Of a DNA stretch of 64,000 bases, positions 1 to 9,691 are shown one piece after another. The position numbers and the translations under genes are program-made. The notes under the pieces were generated by a model. The model worked only from the letters and a program-made list of their open reading frames with translations. It was not told the DNA's origin and made no database searches. The DNA comes from Litoreibacter ascidiaceicola (GTDB lineage: Bacteria > Pseudomonadota > Alphaproteobacteria > Rhodobacterales > Rhodobacteraceae): positions 372,001-436,000 of the forward strand of contig NZ_FQUV01000002.1 of NCBI RefSeq assembly GCF_900129235.1, in the 5' to 3' direction. The stretch's first letter is position 1. Each line of letters opens with the position of its first letter.

Positions 1-474
1 GCACGACCATCCGCACTTGAAAAAGGCCTTGTTTTCGTACCAGCGTTGGCCGGATTGGGCTGCCCACATTGGAGCCCCGATGCACGCGGCATCTGGCTGG
101 GACTTTCCATTGACCATGGCCCTGCGCAAATGGTGCAGTCCATTCTGGAAGGTGTCGCATTAAGAGCGTCAGAGGTGGTGAGCGCCATGAACACCTGCAT
201 CCCACTATCTGGTGCCTTGGCCATTGATGGTGGCATAAGCCAGAATCCGTACTTCACCCAATTTCTGGCGGATGTGACCAAACGGGAAATCCGGCCTGCT
301 GCAATGCCGGAGCTGACGGGGTTAGGAACGATCGGTCTCGCGGCAGTTCCGATGGGGATCGACCTACAACCGACCTCGCAATTCGGCTCAATTCAGCCAG
401 AGACGGGAATATCCCTTCCGGTCGAGCGATTCCACCGCGCGGTCGCGGCGTCAAAAGACTTCGTAAAAACCTAG
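1..474 (+). CDS. FGGY-family carbohydrate kinase, C-terminal fragment (glycerol kinase-like)
   Basis: The reading frame is open from the first base, so the 5' part lies outside the window. About 157 C-terminal residues remain. They carry the FGGY kinase C-lobe signature: a PALAGLGCPHW segment followed by ARGIWLGLS, then the ATP-site strand AIDGGISQNPYFTQFLADV, where glycerol kinases have DGG-x(3)-N. The family phosphorylates sugars or glycerol with ATP in the cytoplasm. Glycerol kinase is the closest match by eye, but the substrate cannot be fixed from this fragment. It is convergent with guaA, with only one base between the stop codons. Confidence 0.8.
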   Translation, partial: ARPSALEKGLVFVPALAGLGCPHWSPDARGIWLGLSIDHGPAQMVQSILEGVALRASEVVSAMNTCIPLSGALAIDGGISQNPYFTQFLADVTKREIRPAAMPELTGLGTIGLAAVPMGIDLQPTSQFGSIQPETGISLPVERFHRAVAASKDFVKT

Positions 475-475
475 C

Positions 476-2053
476 CTATTCCCACTCGATCGTGCCCGGA
501 GGCTTCGAGGTGATGTCATAGGTGACGCGGTTGATGCCCGGCACTTCGTTGATGATCCGCGTGGCGGTCTCCCCGAGGAAGTCGTGATCGAACGGGAAGT
601 AATCGGCGGTCATACCATCGACCGATGTCACCGCGCGCAGGGCGCAGGCATAGTCATAGGTGCGACCGTCGCCCATGACGCCAACAGTCTTAACAGGCAG
701 GATCGCAACGAACGCTTGCCAGATATCATCATAGAGCCCGTGCTTGCGGATCTGGTCGATATAGACCGCATCTGCTTCGCGCAGGATATCGAGCTTGGCG
801 CGGGTGATCTCGCCGGGGCAGCGAATGGCAAGACCCGGTCCGGGGAAAGGGTGCCGACCGATAAACGATTTGGGCAGGCCCAGTTCGGTGCCAAGCGCGC
901 GCACCTCGTCTTTGAACAACTCGCGCAGTGGCTCGACCAGCTTCAGGCCCATTTTTTCGGGCAGTCCGCCAACATTGTGGTGCGACTTGATCGTCACCGA
1001 GGGGCCACCAGAGAAGCTGACACTTTCGATCACGTCAGGATAAAGCGTCCCTTGGGCCAGGAATTTGGCGTCGTCGATCTCGTTGGCATATTTCTGAAAC
1101 ACGTCGATGAACAGCTTGCCGATGATCTTGCGCTTGGTTTCGGGGTCGGATTGGCCATCCAGCTCGCCCAAGAACAATTCCTGCTCGTCAGCATGGATCA
1201 ACTTCATGTTGTAGTTGTCGCGGAACATGGTGACGACCTCGTCGGCCTCACCCTTACGCAGCAACCCGTGGTCAACAAAGACGCATGTTAGCTGGTCGCC
1301 GATAGCTTCGTGGAGCAGCACCGCGGCGACGGACGAATCCACACCGCCGGACAGGCCACAAATGACGTGGCTGGTGCCGACCTGTTCACGGATCGCCGCA
1401 ATCGCCTGTTCGCGATATGCGCCCATGGTCCAGTCGCCGCTGAAGCCCGCCATGCGCACGAAGTTCTCGTAAAGCCTAGCACCGTTCGGTGTATGGTGAA
1501 CCTCGGGGTGGAACTGCACGGCGTAGAAATTGCGGCTCACATCGGCGGTGATCGCATACGGCGCATTTGGCGAGGTGCCGTAAACTTCGAACCCCGGTGC
1601 GATTTTCGAGACGTGATCGCCGTGGCTCATCCAGACCTGTTCTTTGTCAGTCAAAAACCAACCTTGCAACAGCTCAAGTTCCCCGCGGGGAACCACGTAA
1701 GCGCGGCCGAACTCTGCGGTGCCATGGCCCCGTTCCACCAGCCCGCCAAGACCTTGCATCATCACCTGCTGGCCGTAGCAAATACCCAAGATCGGCACGC
1801 CCAAATCGTAAACGCTTTCCGGTGGGCGCGGAGAACCTTCATCAATGACCGAACACGGTCCGCCGGAAAAGATAACGGCTTTGGGTGCGAACTCGGTTAG
1901 AAACGCGTCGTCCACTTTTTGGTAGGGATGGATTTCGCAGTAAACATTCAACTCGCGCAGGCGGCGCGCGATGAGTTGGGTGACCTGCGACCCGAAGTCG
2001 ATGATCAGAAGTTTTTCATGGGTGGCGGCGGGGTCAATGAGATGATCTGTCAT
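476..2053 (-). CDS. guaA: GMP synthase (glutamine-hydrolysing)
   Basis: This enzyme converts XMP to GMP using glutamine and ATP, the last step of guanine nucleotide synthesis. The 525 residues match the family length. The N-terminal class I glutamine amidotransferase domain has the nucleophile Cys92 in GICYGQQ and the partners His182 and Glu184 in FHPEVHH. The ATP pyrophosphatase domain begins near residue 215, with the PP-loop SGGVDSS at 235-241. The C-terminal dimerisation domain ends in KPPGTIEWE, as in bacterial GuaA. The gene stands alone, convergent with the kinase fragment. Confidence 0.98.
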   Translation of the reverse strand: MTDHLIDPAATHEKLLIIDFGSQVTQLIARRLRELNVYCEIHPYQKVDDAFLTEFAPKAVIFSGGPCSVIDEGSPRPPESVYDLGVPILGICYGQQVMMQGLGGLVERGHGTAEFGRAYVVPRGELELLQGWFLTDKEQVWMSHGDHVSKIAPGFEVYGTSPNAPYAITADVSRNFYAVQFHPEVHHTPNGARLYENFVRMAGFSGDWTMGAYREQAIAAIREQVGTSHVICGLSGGVDSSVAAVLLHEAIGDQLTCVFVDHGLLRKGEADEVVTMFRDNYNMKLIHADEQELFLGELDGQSDPETKRKIIGKLFIDVFQKYANEIDDAKFLAQGTLYPDVIESVSFSGGPSVTIKSHHNVGGLPEKMGLKLVEPLRELFKDEVRALGTELGLPKSFIGRHPFPGPGLAIRCPGEITRAKLDILREADAVYIDQIRKHGLYDDIWQAFVAILPVKTVGVMGDGRTYDYACALRAVTSVDGMTADYFPFDHDFLGETATRIINEVPGINRVTYDITSKPPGTIEWE

Positions 2054-2229
2054 GCACGCTGATTATGAGGCTGAGCCTCGCGTTGCAAGAGGCTTGACGA
2101 GGGGTAGAGGCCACCTGCCAGACCATAATTGTTGCGCCATGTCGCTTTTTCGCCGCAAGGGGCGGTTTCTGGCCTTGGTCCGGCGCATGTTGGGGTAATC
2201 ACACTGGTAACGAATTGAGGGAGCCCGCT

Positions 2230-3771
2230 ATGTCCGATACAGATACACCACGTCGACGTACCCGTGGAGGCGGTGGTGCTGCCCGTCGCGCCGAGCGCAC
2301 GGCGGTCTCGGTCGAGACAGCCAAGTATATCGAACGCAACATTCCCAACTTCGAAGTGCTGACGGAAGAAGCGCTTCAAATCATCGAAGCAAACGCGGAA
2401 ACGGTGCTGGCCGAAATCGGCGTGAACTTTGTGGACAACCCCTACGCGTTGGATTTGTGGCGCGAAGCGGGGGCCGAAATTGATGGTGAGCGCGTTCGCA
2501 TCCCACGCGGTTTGGCCCGCGAGCTGTGCAAGACCGCCCCGTCAACGATCACGCAACACGCCCGCAATCCGGAGCGTTCGGTGGAGATCGGCGGCAAGAG
2601 CCTTGTTATCGCACCGGTCTATGGGCCGCCCTTCGTGCGTGACGCCGAGGGCGGACGCCGCTACGCGACGATGGCCGATTTCAACAAATTCGTGAAGCTG
2701 GGCTATATGTCCAAGTGGCTGCACCATTCCGGCGGAACGGTCTGCGAGCCTACGGATGTTCCGGTAAACAAGCGTCACCTGGATATGCTCTACGCGCACA
2801 TGTCGCTGAGCGACAAGCCGTTCATGGGGTCGGTGACAGAGCCTTCGCGCGCGCAGGACTCTGTCGATATGTGCGAGATTCTGTTTGGCGGCCTTGACGG
2901 GCGCACGGTGATGACGTCGCTGATCAACATCAACTCTCCGATGACATTTGACTCGATCATGATGGGCGCGCTGGAAGTCTATGCGCGCGCTAATCAGGCG
3001 TGCATTATCTCCCCGTTCATTGTTGGCGGGGCGATGGCACCGGTTTCTGTTGCCGGAACCTTGACGCAAGTGCTGGCGGAAGTGCTGGCTGGCGTGGCTT
3101 ACAGTCAACTCGTGCGCAAAGGGGCGCCCGTGATCATGGGTGCGTTTGTGACATCCATCGACATGAACTCCGGCGCGCCGACATTCGGGACGCCGGAAGC
3201 GTCCCACATCACCTACGGGGCAGGGCAGTTGGCGCGTCGCCTTGGTCTGCCATATCGCTCCGCTGGATCGTTCTGCGGCTCCAAGCTACCTGACGCGCAG
3301 GCAGCCTATGAGACTGCAAACAGCTTGAATATGGGGCTGCTGTCCGGCGTGAACTTCATGCTTCACGGCTGCGGCTGGCTTGAGGGCGGGCTGGTCTCGT
3401 CTTTCGAGAAATTCGTGATGGACGCCGATCAACTTGGCACGCTGCATCACTTCGCCAAGGGCGTGAGCATTGACGAAAACGCGCAAGCCATGGGGGCATT
3501 GCGCGAAGTCGGGCCGGGTGGTCACTTCCTGGGCTGCGAGCACACGCAAAACAACTTCAAGACAGCGTTCTGGCGGTCCGATCTGTTCGACTACAAGCCG
3601 TTCGAGACATGGGCGGATGAGGGCGAACGCGATACCGTGGCGCTTGCGACGGCGCGGGTCGAGAAACAGTTGAACGACTATCAGCAACCGCATCTGGACC
3701 CTGCTATCGACGAAGCGCTGCGCGCCTATGTCCGTGAGAAGAAAGACAGCATGCAGGATTCCTTTATTTAG
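2230..3771 (+). CDS. Trimethylamine methyltransferase (MttB) family protein, non-pyrrolysine type
   Basis: The 513-residue product belongs to the MttB superfamily, which demethylates quaternary or tertiary amines and passes the methyl group to a corrinoid protein. The ATG at 2230 follows AATTGAGGG; the upstream in-frame alternative has no better ribosome site. The frame has no internal amber codon, so this is a non-pyrrolysine member. Known members of that branch act on glycine betaine, carnitine and similar compounds. An Arg/Gly-rich N-terminus (residues 5-20) precedes the barrel. No corrinoid protein or reactivase gene lies nearby, so the substrate and acceptor are unknown. It is convergent with the DUF6477 gene. 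Confidence 0.85.
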   Translation: MSDTDTPRRRTRGGGGAARRAERTAVSVETAKYIERNIPNFEVLTEEALQIIEANAETVLAEIGVNFVDNPYALDLWREAGAEIDGERVRIPRGLARELCKTAPSTITQHARNPERSVEIGGKSLVIAPVYGPPFVRDAEGGRRYATMADFNKFVKLGYMSKWLHHSGGTVCEPTDVPVNKRHLDMLYAHMSLSDKPFMGSVTEPSRAQDSVDMCEILFGGLDGRTVMTSLININSPMTFDSIMMGALEVYARANQACIISPFIVGGAMAPVSVAGTLTQVLAEVLAGVAYSQLVRKGAPVIMGAFVTSIDMNSGAPTFGTPEASHITYGAGQLARRLGLPYRSAGSFCGSKLPDAQAAYETANSLNMGLLSGVNFMLHGCGWLEGGLVSSFEKFVMDADQLGTLHHFAKGVSIDENAQAMGALREVGPGGHFLGCEHTQNNFKTAFWRSDLFDYKPFETWADEGERDTVALATARVEKQLNDYQQPHLDPAIDEALRAYVREKKDSMQDSFI

Positions 3772-3778
3772 GTTTCCC

Positions 3779-4102
3779 TCACACCAGTTTGGGTCGCCAG
3801 CCCGGGCGGCCCGTTTGGCGTGTTTCCAACGGCAGGCAACGGCTTTCGGCCATCAAGGCGATGAGCAGCTCAACATGTTTGTTGACGTTATAGGTGCCGT
3901 CGCGCGCCAGACGTATCTGCTCGACCTGTTCTTCTTGATGCAACAAGGTCTCCACCACCACGCGTGGCGAGGTCGAGTGTGACTGCCCTGTGATGCGGCG
4001 CAGATCGCGGCTTCGGCGGTAGGCACTCATCCCATGACGGGCCGCGCGCACCAAAAGGCGGGGGCGTCGAAGGTCGGTGATTTGGGTGGTCAGGTCGGTC
4101 AT
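3779..4102 (-). CDS. DUF6477 family protein
   Basis: This is a 107-residue basic protein of unknown function and resembles the small DUF6477 family found in Rhodobacteraceae. The N-terminus contains a region rich in Arg and Leu (DLRRPRLLVRAARHG), followed by an acidic and Gln-rich helix around residues 50-65 (TLLHQEEQVEQIRLARDG). No catalytic motif, signal peptide or membrane segment is visible. It is transcribed divergently from the DUF6456 gene across a 228-base gap, so the two may share a control region. The name is assigned from recalled family sequences. Confidence 0.7.
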   Translation of the reverse strand: MTDLTTQITDLRRPRLLVRAARHGMSAYRRSRDLRRITGQSHSTSPRVVVETLLHQEEQVEQIRLARDGTYNVNKHVELLIALMAESRCLPLETRQTGRPGWRPKLV

Positions 4103-4330
4103 GGCAGTGCTCCGGAGTTCAATTTACCTTGCCAAACTACGGCTGCGAACGCCGCTGTTGCGCGACAATCAGCCGAGCGACCGCTGCGCAATCGGCTGTT
4201 TACTATTTGGAAACAAAATTACGCGAATGCCGACGTTGTTAACCAACTCGTAAGCAATACAACCTCAAGTTGTGCGAGTTGCTTAGGGGCTTTTGCCGCC
4301 TTTGCCCTGCTGACCTGGGGGACGTCTCAC

Positions 4331-5509
4331 ATGTTTTCTACTGCCACATTGCCACCGGATCGTTTGCTGCCAACATGGATTCCGGACGCAGCTCGACGGT
4401 ATTTGTTTCACACAGAAAAGGGCTTGTCTCTCAGGGATTTAGCACGGCGAGAAGGTTGCCACGCCTCGACGATCTTGCGGCAGGTACGCCGCTTTGAAAA
4501 CCGACGGGATGACCCGTTGGTCGACGAGGCCCTGCATCGCCTAAGCCGCAATTTCATCCACCGTGAACCGACCGATACTCTACAAGGACTGCCAAAAATG
4601 ACCGCACATGCTCGTTACCATTCCGAAACCTATTCCAAAGCAAACCAGGCGAGTGAGCCCAAAGGGCCAGCCCTTCTGGACGACGAAGACGCGCTGGCGC
4701 GGGAGGCGCGTCGCGTCCTTCGTCGGTTGTGCGAAACTGGTGCGGTTCTGGCGCTGGCCTCGGACATGGATAAAGCCGTGGTGTTGCGCTCGTTCAAGGA
4801 CGGCCCGCCAACCCGTACGGCGGTCGTCTCTCGCGAGGTCGCACAGGCCTTCGCATTGAAAGACTGGATCAACTGCACGCGTACGGGACGGGTTGCAAGT
4901 TACAGCATCACCACGGCAGGTCGCGCCGCGTTGAAGCAATATCTTGACGAGGAAATCACTCGCAAACGGCGAATGAAAGGGGCGCAGGATGGGGCGAGCC
5001 CGTTCCGCGACTCGCAATCGGACTGGGACCAAAGGCTGGGCGCAAGCACTGTGACAGGTGTGGGCCGCTCCAGCATGGCGGAAAGCCCGTTGGCTATGTT
5101 GGCCCGACGTCGCGACAAGGATGGCCGTACCTTCTTGGCACCTGACCTAGTGCAGGCAGGGGAGCGGTTCCGCGAGGATTATGAGCTCGCGCAGATGGGG
5201 CAGGGTGCAGCGTTGCGGTGGGACCGCTTCATGGTCTCTGGAGATCGCACAGAGCTTTCGGGTGATGCCACGATTGCGGAGGCTCCGAAAGCGGCGAGAG
5301 AACGTATCCTCAGCGCATTGGACGAGCTGGGCCCGGGGCTGAGCGATATCATCATGCGGTGCTGCTGCTTTTTGGAAGGACTTGAGGCCGCTGAAAAACG
5401 CATGGGTTGGTCCGCGCGGTCCGGGAAGGTTGTTTTGCGGATCGCACTTCAGCGATTGCACCGCCACTACATGGATGCGAACGGGCATGTTAGCGCGATG
5501 ATCGGATAG
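4331..5509 (+). CDS. DUF6456 domain protein with N-terminal helix-turn-helix
   Basis: The 392-residue product is probably a DNA-binding protein. The ATG at 4331 is preferred because the sequence upstream of it is not protein-like. Residues 15-55 contain a helix-turn-helix pattern (GLSLRDLARREGCHASTIL), followed by a linker and a second winged-helix-like stretch around residues 110-190. The C-terminal third matches the DUF6456 family (SPLAMLARRRDKDGRTFLA onward, with LGPGLSDIIMRCCCFLEGL). Family members are annotated as HTH proteins in Rhodobacteraceae with no settled role. The regulated genes cannot be inferred. Confidence 0.75.
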   Translation: MFSTATLPPDRLLPTWIPDAARRYLFHTEKGLSLRDLARREGCHASTILRQVRRFENRRDDPLVDEALHRLSRNFIHREPTDTLQGLPKMTAHARYHSETYSKANQASEPKGPALLDDEDALAREARRVLRRLCETGAVLALASDMDKAVVLRSFKDGPPTRTAVVSREVAQAFALKDWINCTRTGRVASYSITTAGRAALKQYLDEEITRKRRMKGAQDGASPFRDSQSDWDQRLGASTVTGVGRSSMAESPLAMLARRRDKDGRTFLAPDLVQAGERFREDYELAQMGQGAALRWDRFMVSGDRTELSGDATIAEAPKAARERILSALDELGPGLSDIIMRCCCFLEGLEAAEKRMGWSARSGKVVLRIALQRLHRHYMDANGHVSAMIG

Positions 5510-5593
5510 GCGGGAAACCGCGCCGCGACTGCTTCGATAGACAGAACAAACTTTGCTTGATAGCGTGACGGCATTGTTAGGAAATTTTTGTCG

Positions 5594-6544
5594 ATGTCGA
5601 AACTTACTCGTGTTGATTATACTGGCGTTCTTGAGTTGGACGCAGAGAAGCGGTGCGCCTTATTTGGGGCAGACGGTGCCAATGATGAGGTTGGTGCATG
5701 TTACGCTGTTCTCGACTCTGGTGTGCTGATTAACGTGGTCGAATTGGCTGAAGCGCAAGGCAATGTCGGTGCATGCCTGTTCACAGGCGAACTTGCCAAT
5801 GAGATGCGCGATCAGGCGCCGTATGTTCACCGGCTGGATCAGACCAACCGCTTCGCCGGTAATGTGATCACGGCGTCTGACGCCCCTTGGCATTTGTGGG
5901 GAAAGGGTGGGATGATCTTGATGTCATCCCACGCCTCGCGCGATGCGGTTCAGGCACATTGGCGTAAGTTTACTCGAATGGTGGATGTTCTAGGCAAGGG
6001 GTATTACTTCCGGTTTTGGGAGCCGGATATGCTCTTGGGATTTCTTGAAGTATGTAGCGATGAAGAGCTCGAAGGGTTCTTCGGTGGCACGCTGTTCACG
6101 CGCTTGATGCTGCCAATAGCCAAGGGTGACACACTGGTTGACCTCAGACTTGAGGATGCCAGCGAAGCCGTTGCAAAGCGTAGCTTTCCGCTGAGACCTG
6201 AACATTTTCACGCATTTTCCGCCGTGTCATGGATGCGGTTCCTTCTCGAAATGGTGGCCTATGTGCGCGCCGAGCATGAAGGCGCGGTGCAACACGCTGG
6301 CGATGATGAAGCGCTCAGGGCGCGGCTGGACGATCTGCTACGCCGCGCCCATGGCAGCTATGGGCTGACTAAGCGTGGGCCGCAGAAGGTATTTGTTGAT
6401 ATGGCGATGCGCTTTGGCGATGATTTTGACAGCCGGCTGGACTGGGCCGCTAAGGCATTGCGGTCACCGAACTATTCGGGACAGATGCCACGTGCCCGAG
6501 CCTTGCAAAACCGTGCGCCTGTCGAGCAATTGGTGGAGACTTAG
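5594..6544 (+). CDS. DUF4123 domain protein, candidate type VI effector adaptor/chaperone
   Basis: The 316-residue protein has the DUF4123 core between about residues 25 and 150. Recognisable parts are YAVLDSGVLINVV, the SAPWHLW-like segment (ASDAPWHLWGKGG) and the HWRKFTRMVDVLGKGYYFRFWEP stretch with its paired Arg/Phe and Phe-Arg-Phe pattern. DUF4123 proteins load toxic effectors onto the VgrG spike of type VI secretion systems and are usually encoded immediately upstream of the cargo. The next two genes fit cargo and immunity. No VgrG, Hcp or sheath gene is in the window, so the apparatus must be elsewhere or absent. Ribosome site AGGAA lies ten bases before the ATG. Confidence 0.75.
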   Translation: MSKLTRVDYTGVLELDAEKRCALFGADGANDEVGACYAVLDSGVLINVVELAEAQGNVGACLFTGELANEMRDQAPYVHRLDQTNRFAGNVITASDAPWHLWGKGGMILMSSHASRDAVQAHWRKFTRMVDVLGKGYYFRFWEPDMLLGFLEVCSDEELEGFFGGTLFTRLMLPIAKGDTLVDLRLEDASEAVAKRSFPLRPEHFHAFSAVSWMRFLLEMVAYVRAEHEGAVQHAGDDEALRARLDDLLRRAHGSYGLTKRGPQKVFVDMAMRFGDDFDSRLDWAAKALRSPNYSGQMPRARALQNRAPVEQLVET

Positions 6545-6547
6545 AGA

Positions 6548-7249
6548 ATGGGTGGAGGTCATGTAAACCCGAGTGCTGAACCCGGCAGCGGCACTGACGT
6601 CTGCGCCGTTTGTGACACATTCGATATCGAGCTTTGTGCAATCCTGTCCGATCGTTGCGACTATGTCGGACACTCCTTTATCGCCATCGACGGGATGGCG
6701 GAGGACGGTTCAAACACTGGTGAAAAGGTCATTGTGGGGTTTTACCCCAAGACGGATCAAGACTACCGGAGCGTGTTTACCGAAGGCTCGGGCCGCGTGG
6801 TTTCTGCGCCGGGACAGGTGCGCAACGATTCCGCATATTATAAAAGTGGTGGCAGTTTCTACGCTGACAAGCTTTGGACCATAGGCTTTCAGGAGGCACG
6901 AAACGCCCACAAGCTGATCTTCGATCGCACCGCTTCACCAGGTCAGTATTCGCTTTGGTCGCGGCAATGTAATAATTTTGCGCTGGAAATACTCACCCGC
7001 GCGGGCATTTCTATACGGGAGTATATTCCTCCAAATGGGCCGGTGCGCCCGGCTTATACGTTCACTGTGCTTTCTGGTCGTCATGTGCCTGCCGCTGATT
7101 TTCCGCCCTATGAGTGTTTACCAGTTACCGGAGATGCCATCCGAGGCGCGCGGGAGGCGAAGGAAAACGTCAGTCAGGGCACGCGATCGATCTCGGAGGA
7201 GTGGAACCGCAATATGCGTGCCATTGAACGAGGATGGAGTCCGTTTTGA
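6548..7249 (+). CDS. Putative effector with permuted papain/NlpC-like cysteine hydrolase signature
   Basis: This 233-residue protein is not recognised as a named family. It starts three bases after the DUF4123 stop, behind GGAGA. His42 lies in GHSFIAID and is followed by a VGFYP strand. Cys141 lies in SLWSRQCNNFALEILTRAG, a Cys at the start of a helix. The order His then Cys, with an N/Q-C-N-x-F motif, is typical of circularly permuted papain-like enzymes such as the LRAT and permuted NlpC/P60 families. In effectors these cleave peptidoglycan peptides or lipids. The hydrolase role is inferred from these motifs and from context; the N-terminal Cys-rich segment (Cys19, 22, 30, 37) is unexplained. 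Confidence 0.55.
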   Translation: MGGGHVNPSAEPGSGTDVCAVCDTFDIELCAILSDRCDYVGHSFIAIDGMAEDGSNTGEKVIVGFYPKTDQDYRSVFTEGSGRVVSAPGQVRNDSAYYKSGGSFYADKLWTIGFQEARNAHKLIFDRTASPGQYSLWSRQCNNFALEILTRAGISIREYIPPNGPVRPAYTFTVLSGRHVPAADFPPYECLPVTGDAIRGAREAKENVSQGTRSISEEWNRNMRAIERGWSPF

Positions 7250-7716
7250 ACTGGCGGATACTTCTAGGTTCAATGTTGCTCGCGATTGGATTGTTTGCGC
7301 TTTATGAGTACACATTTGGACCTGCATCGGTCCAACGAGAAAGGAATAGGCTTTTCATGGATAACGAAAACGTCTTTACGACCTGCCGCTATGAAGATGA
7401 CTGGTTCGGGCTGGTGATGCAGCAGGATCCGAAAAAATACGAGTTCCCTTCTTCCTTCAGATTCTCGTTTATTGAGGACGGAGATGCATTTAGCATACTT
7501 GGCAAAGGCACGAAGTTTGCGAATGAGACAGAATTCGTTGAACAGTTCACCGTAACGCCAACTAGGATTGACATCACGCTGAGCAGTGAGGTTACTCGGA
7601 ACACTCAACTCAATTTGTATAATGTGCTGCCGGACTGCCGTTTGGCGTTTCTGGCCTACGTGTCAGAGCGCCCGAAACTGGCAGCAAAGTTGGTGGTTCA
7701 GGATCACGAGGGATAA
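7234..7716 (+). CDS. Putative membrane-anchored immunity protein
   Basis: The 160-residue product has one hydrophobic segment (about residues 8-28, [20 protein letters not shown]) and then a hydrophilic domain without known motifs. That layout predicts a periplasmic domain tethered to the inner membrane. The ATG at 7234 overlaps the end of the candidate effector by 16 bases, so translation is coupled. Immunity proteins for periplasm-acting type VI effectors have this position and topology, and that is the only basis for the call. The region is AT-richer than its flanks: by hand 25 of 60 bases at 7441-7500 are G or C, against 37 of 60 at 8041-8100 in lipA. Confidence 0.5.
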   Translation: MESVLNWRILLGSMLLAIGLFALYEYTFGPASVQRERNRLFMDNENVFTTCRYEDDWFGLVMQQDPKKYEFPSSFRFSFIEDGDAFSILGKGTKFANETEFVEQFTVTPTRIDITLSSEVTRNTQLNLYNVLPDCRLAFLAYVSERPKLAAKLVVQDHEG

Positions 7717-7829
7717 CAGCGGGTAGCTGTGTTGCATCGGGCGCGGTTGCCCCTGCGACACTAGATCGTTTAGTGTTAAACCAATTCTCCATCTATATGC
7801 TGGGCAATCTTTATAGGAGCCGCTTTCTC

Positions 7830-8789
7830 ATGGCCACCCGCGACCTGAAAATCCCAAGCCAGCGCCACCCCGAAAAGGCGAAGCGTCCAGACAATGCCCA
7901 GCCCAAAAAACCGACTTGGATCAGGGTGAAAGCGCCTGTCGGCGAAGGATACAAAGAAACGCACAAAATCATGCGTGATCACAAGCTGACCACCGTGTGC
8001 GAAGAAGCGGGTTGCCCGAATGTCGGCGAGTGCTGGAACCAAGGACACGCCACGATGATGATCATGGGCGAGGTCTGCACGCGGGCCTGCACCTTCTGCA
8101 ACATCGCGACCGGCAAGCCGCCAGAAGATCTGGACGTGTTCGAGCCGGGTCGCGTTGCAGATGCCGTGAAGAAGCTGGGGTTGAACCATGTGGTGATCAC
8201 CTCGGTGGATCGCGACGACATCGAAGATGGCGGTGCGGAGCATTTTGCCCAGACGATCCGCGCCATTCGGCGTCAGTCTCCGTCGACCACGATTGAAATT
8301 CTCACGCCTGACTTTATTCGTTGTGATCCCAAAGTGTTGGAGGTCGTTGTTGAAGCACGGCCAGATGTTTTTAACCACAATCTGGAGACCGTGCCCGGCC
8401 TTTATCCAGAGGTTCGGCCCGGCGCGCGGTACTTCCATTCGTTACGGTTGTTGCAGCGGGTGAAGGAGCTGGACCCGACGATGTTCACCAAATCCGGCAT
8501 CATGGTCGGCCTTGGGGAAGACCGTCAGTCCGTAATGCAGGTTATGGAAGACATGCGCGCGGCGGATATCGACTTCCTGACAATCGGGCAATACCTGCAA
8601 CCGACCCCGAAGCACCACCGCATCGACCGCTTCGTAACACCTGACGAATTTGCAGCGTACGAGAAAGCCGCGTTCGGTAAGGGCTTCTTAATGGTCTCGG
8701 CAACGCCCCTGACCCGGTCAAGCTACCATGCGGGCGACGATTTCGCCAAATTGCGCGAGGCGCGTTTGGCCAAGATGGGTCAAGCCTAA
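7830..8789 (+). CDS. lipA: Lipoyl synthase
   Basis: This radical SAM enzyme inserts two sulfurs into protein-bound octanoyl groups to make lipoyl cofactor. The 319 residues match the family. The auxiliary cluster motif is [12 protein letters not shown] and the radical SAM motif is CTRACTFC, followed by the conserved NIATGKP. The C-terminal region keeps the RSSYHA segment that supplies the serine ligand of the auxiliary cluster. An AGGAGC site eight bases before the ATG at 7830 decides the start; an upstream GTG at 7773 is less likely. It is convergent with the cytochrome gene, and the last four bases overlap. Confidence 0.97.
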   Translation: MATRDLKIPSQRHPEKAKRPDNAQPKKPTWIRVKAPVGEGYKETHKIMRDHKLTTVCEEAGCPNVGECWNQGHATMMIMGEVCTRACTFCNIATGKPPEDLDVFEPGRVADAVKKLGLNHVVITSVDRDDIEDGGAEHFAQTIRAIRRQSPSTTIEILTPDFIRCDPKVLEVVVEARPDVFNHNLETVPGLYPEVRPGARYFHSLRLLQRVKELDPTMFTKSGIMVGLGEDRQSVMQVMEDMRAADIDFLTIGQYLQPTPKHHRIDRFVTPDEFAAYEKAAFGKGFLMVSATPLTRSSYHAGDDFAKLREARLAKMGQA

Positions 8790-9688
8790 GGCGTGCTATC
8801 GGCGATCGGGGGCAGGGCTTTCAAATAGTCGACGACCGCCTGTCTGTCTGTCTCTGGCAAGCGGGCCAGGTTTTGCACAACTGATGCCATGTGTCCTCCG
8901 GCGCTGTCGTAGTCGGGGGTAAGCCCTGTGGTGAAGTAGGCCATCAGATCAATCTCGCACCAGTCCAGCGACGCGGGGGTGATGTTCGGGATGCGCCCTT
9001 TGCCATTCGGGTTGGGCGCGCCGGCCAGCCAGCGGCTGGTGTCCAGCCTGCCAAATGCGTTGCGTTCGGTGTGGCACTCCGTGCAATGCGACAATGCCTC
9101 GACAAGATAGGTGCCACGCTCGATTGACGGGGAGTTGGCCGCTAGATCAGGGCCATCTGGCGTGCCGAACAAGAACTTCCACCCTCCAAGACTGCGACGG
9201 ATGTTAAACGGAAACCCGACCTCGTGAGGGCGGGACGCTGTCGCGTCGGCGGGGAGGGTTTGCATATAGGCATAGAGCGCCGCGATATCTTCGGGCTTTG
9301 CCTTGGCATAGGCCGTGTAGGGAAAGGCAGGGTAGTAATGCGCGCCGTCGGGTCTGATACCGGATTGCACGGCGTTGGCGAATTCCAGCAGCGTCCAGCC
9401 ACCGATCCCCGCCGGAGACGGGGTAATGTTCGGCGCGTAGAACGTACCGAAATCGCTGGCGAACGCCTGCCCACCTGACAGGATAGGTGCATCGCTTTCC
9501 TCAGTGGCCGGTGCCACGTGGCAGGATGCGCAGCCCGCGGCCCAGAATACCTGCTCTCCCAGATCAGTGTCAGGCTCGGCCGTCATCAACGCCGTTTCAG
9601 CTGCATGAGACAGATAGTCGGGGGCGGTGACCCACCAAGCCACACCGGCGCCCAGAAGGGCGACGGCGGTTATAGTGCGCTTGAGCAT
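8786..9688 (-). CDS. Di-haem c-type cytochrome
   Basis: The 300-residue protein has an N-terminal hydrophobic signal or anchor (residues 4-22) and two haem-binding sites: CASCH at 53-57 and CTECH at 202-206. The repeated NITPS/NITPA motif after each haem site (residues 87-91 and about 235) is typical of cytochrome c subunits of membrane alcohol or aldehyde dehydrogenases, which usually have three haems; this one has two. It should transfer electrons in the periplasm. The partner enzyme is not nearby. It sits three bases downstream of the cytochrome c' gene on the same strand, so the two probably form an operon. Confidence 0.88.
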   Translation of the reverse strand: MLKRTITAVALLGAGVAWWVTAPDYLSHAAETALMTAEPDTDLGEQVFWAAGCASCHVAPATEESDAPILSGGQAFASDFGTFYAPNITPSPAGIGGWTLLEFANAVQSGIRPDGAHYYPAFPYTAYAKAKPEDIAALYAYMQTLPADATASRPHEVGFPFNIRRSLGGWKFLFGTPDGPDLAANSPSIERGTYLVEALSHCTECHTERNAFGRLDTSRWLAGAPNPNGKGRIPNITPASLDWCEIDLMAYFTTGLTPDYDSAGGHMASVVQNLARLPETDRQAVVDYLKALPPIADSTP

Positions 9689-9691
9689 CGC

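Noticed and set aside
584-1291. A 235-codon plus-strand frame over guaA
   Set aside because: It lies entirely antisense to the strongly supported guaA.
4034-4330. An upstream extension of the DUF6456 frame
   Set aside because: The extension is not protein-like and lies in the divergent promoter region; ATG 4331 fits better.
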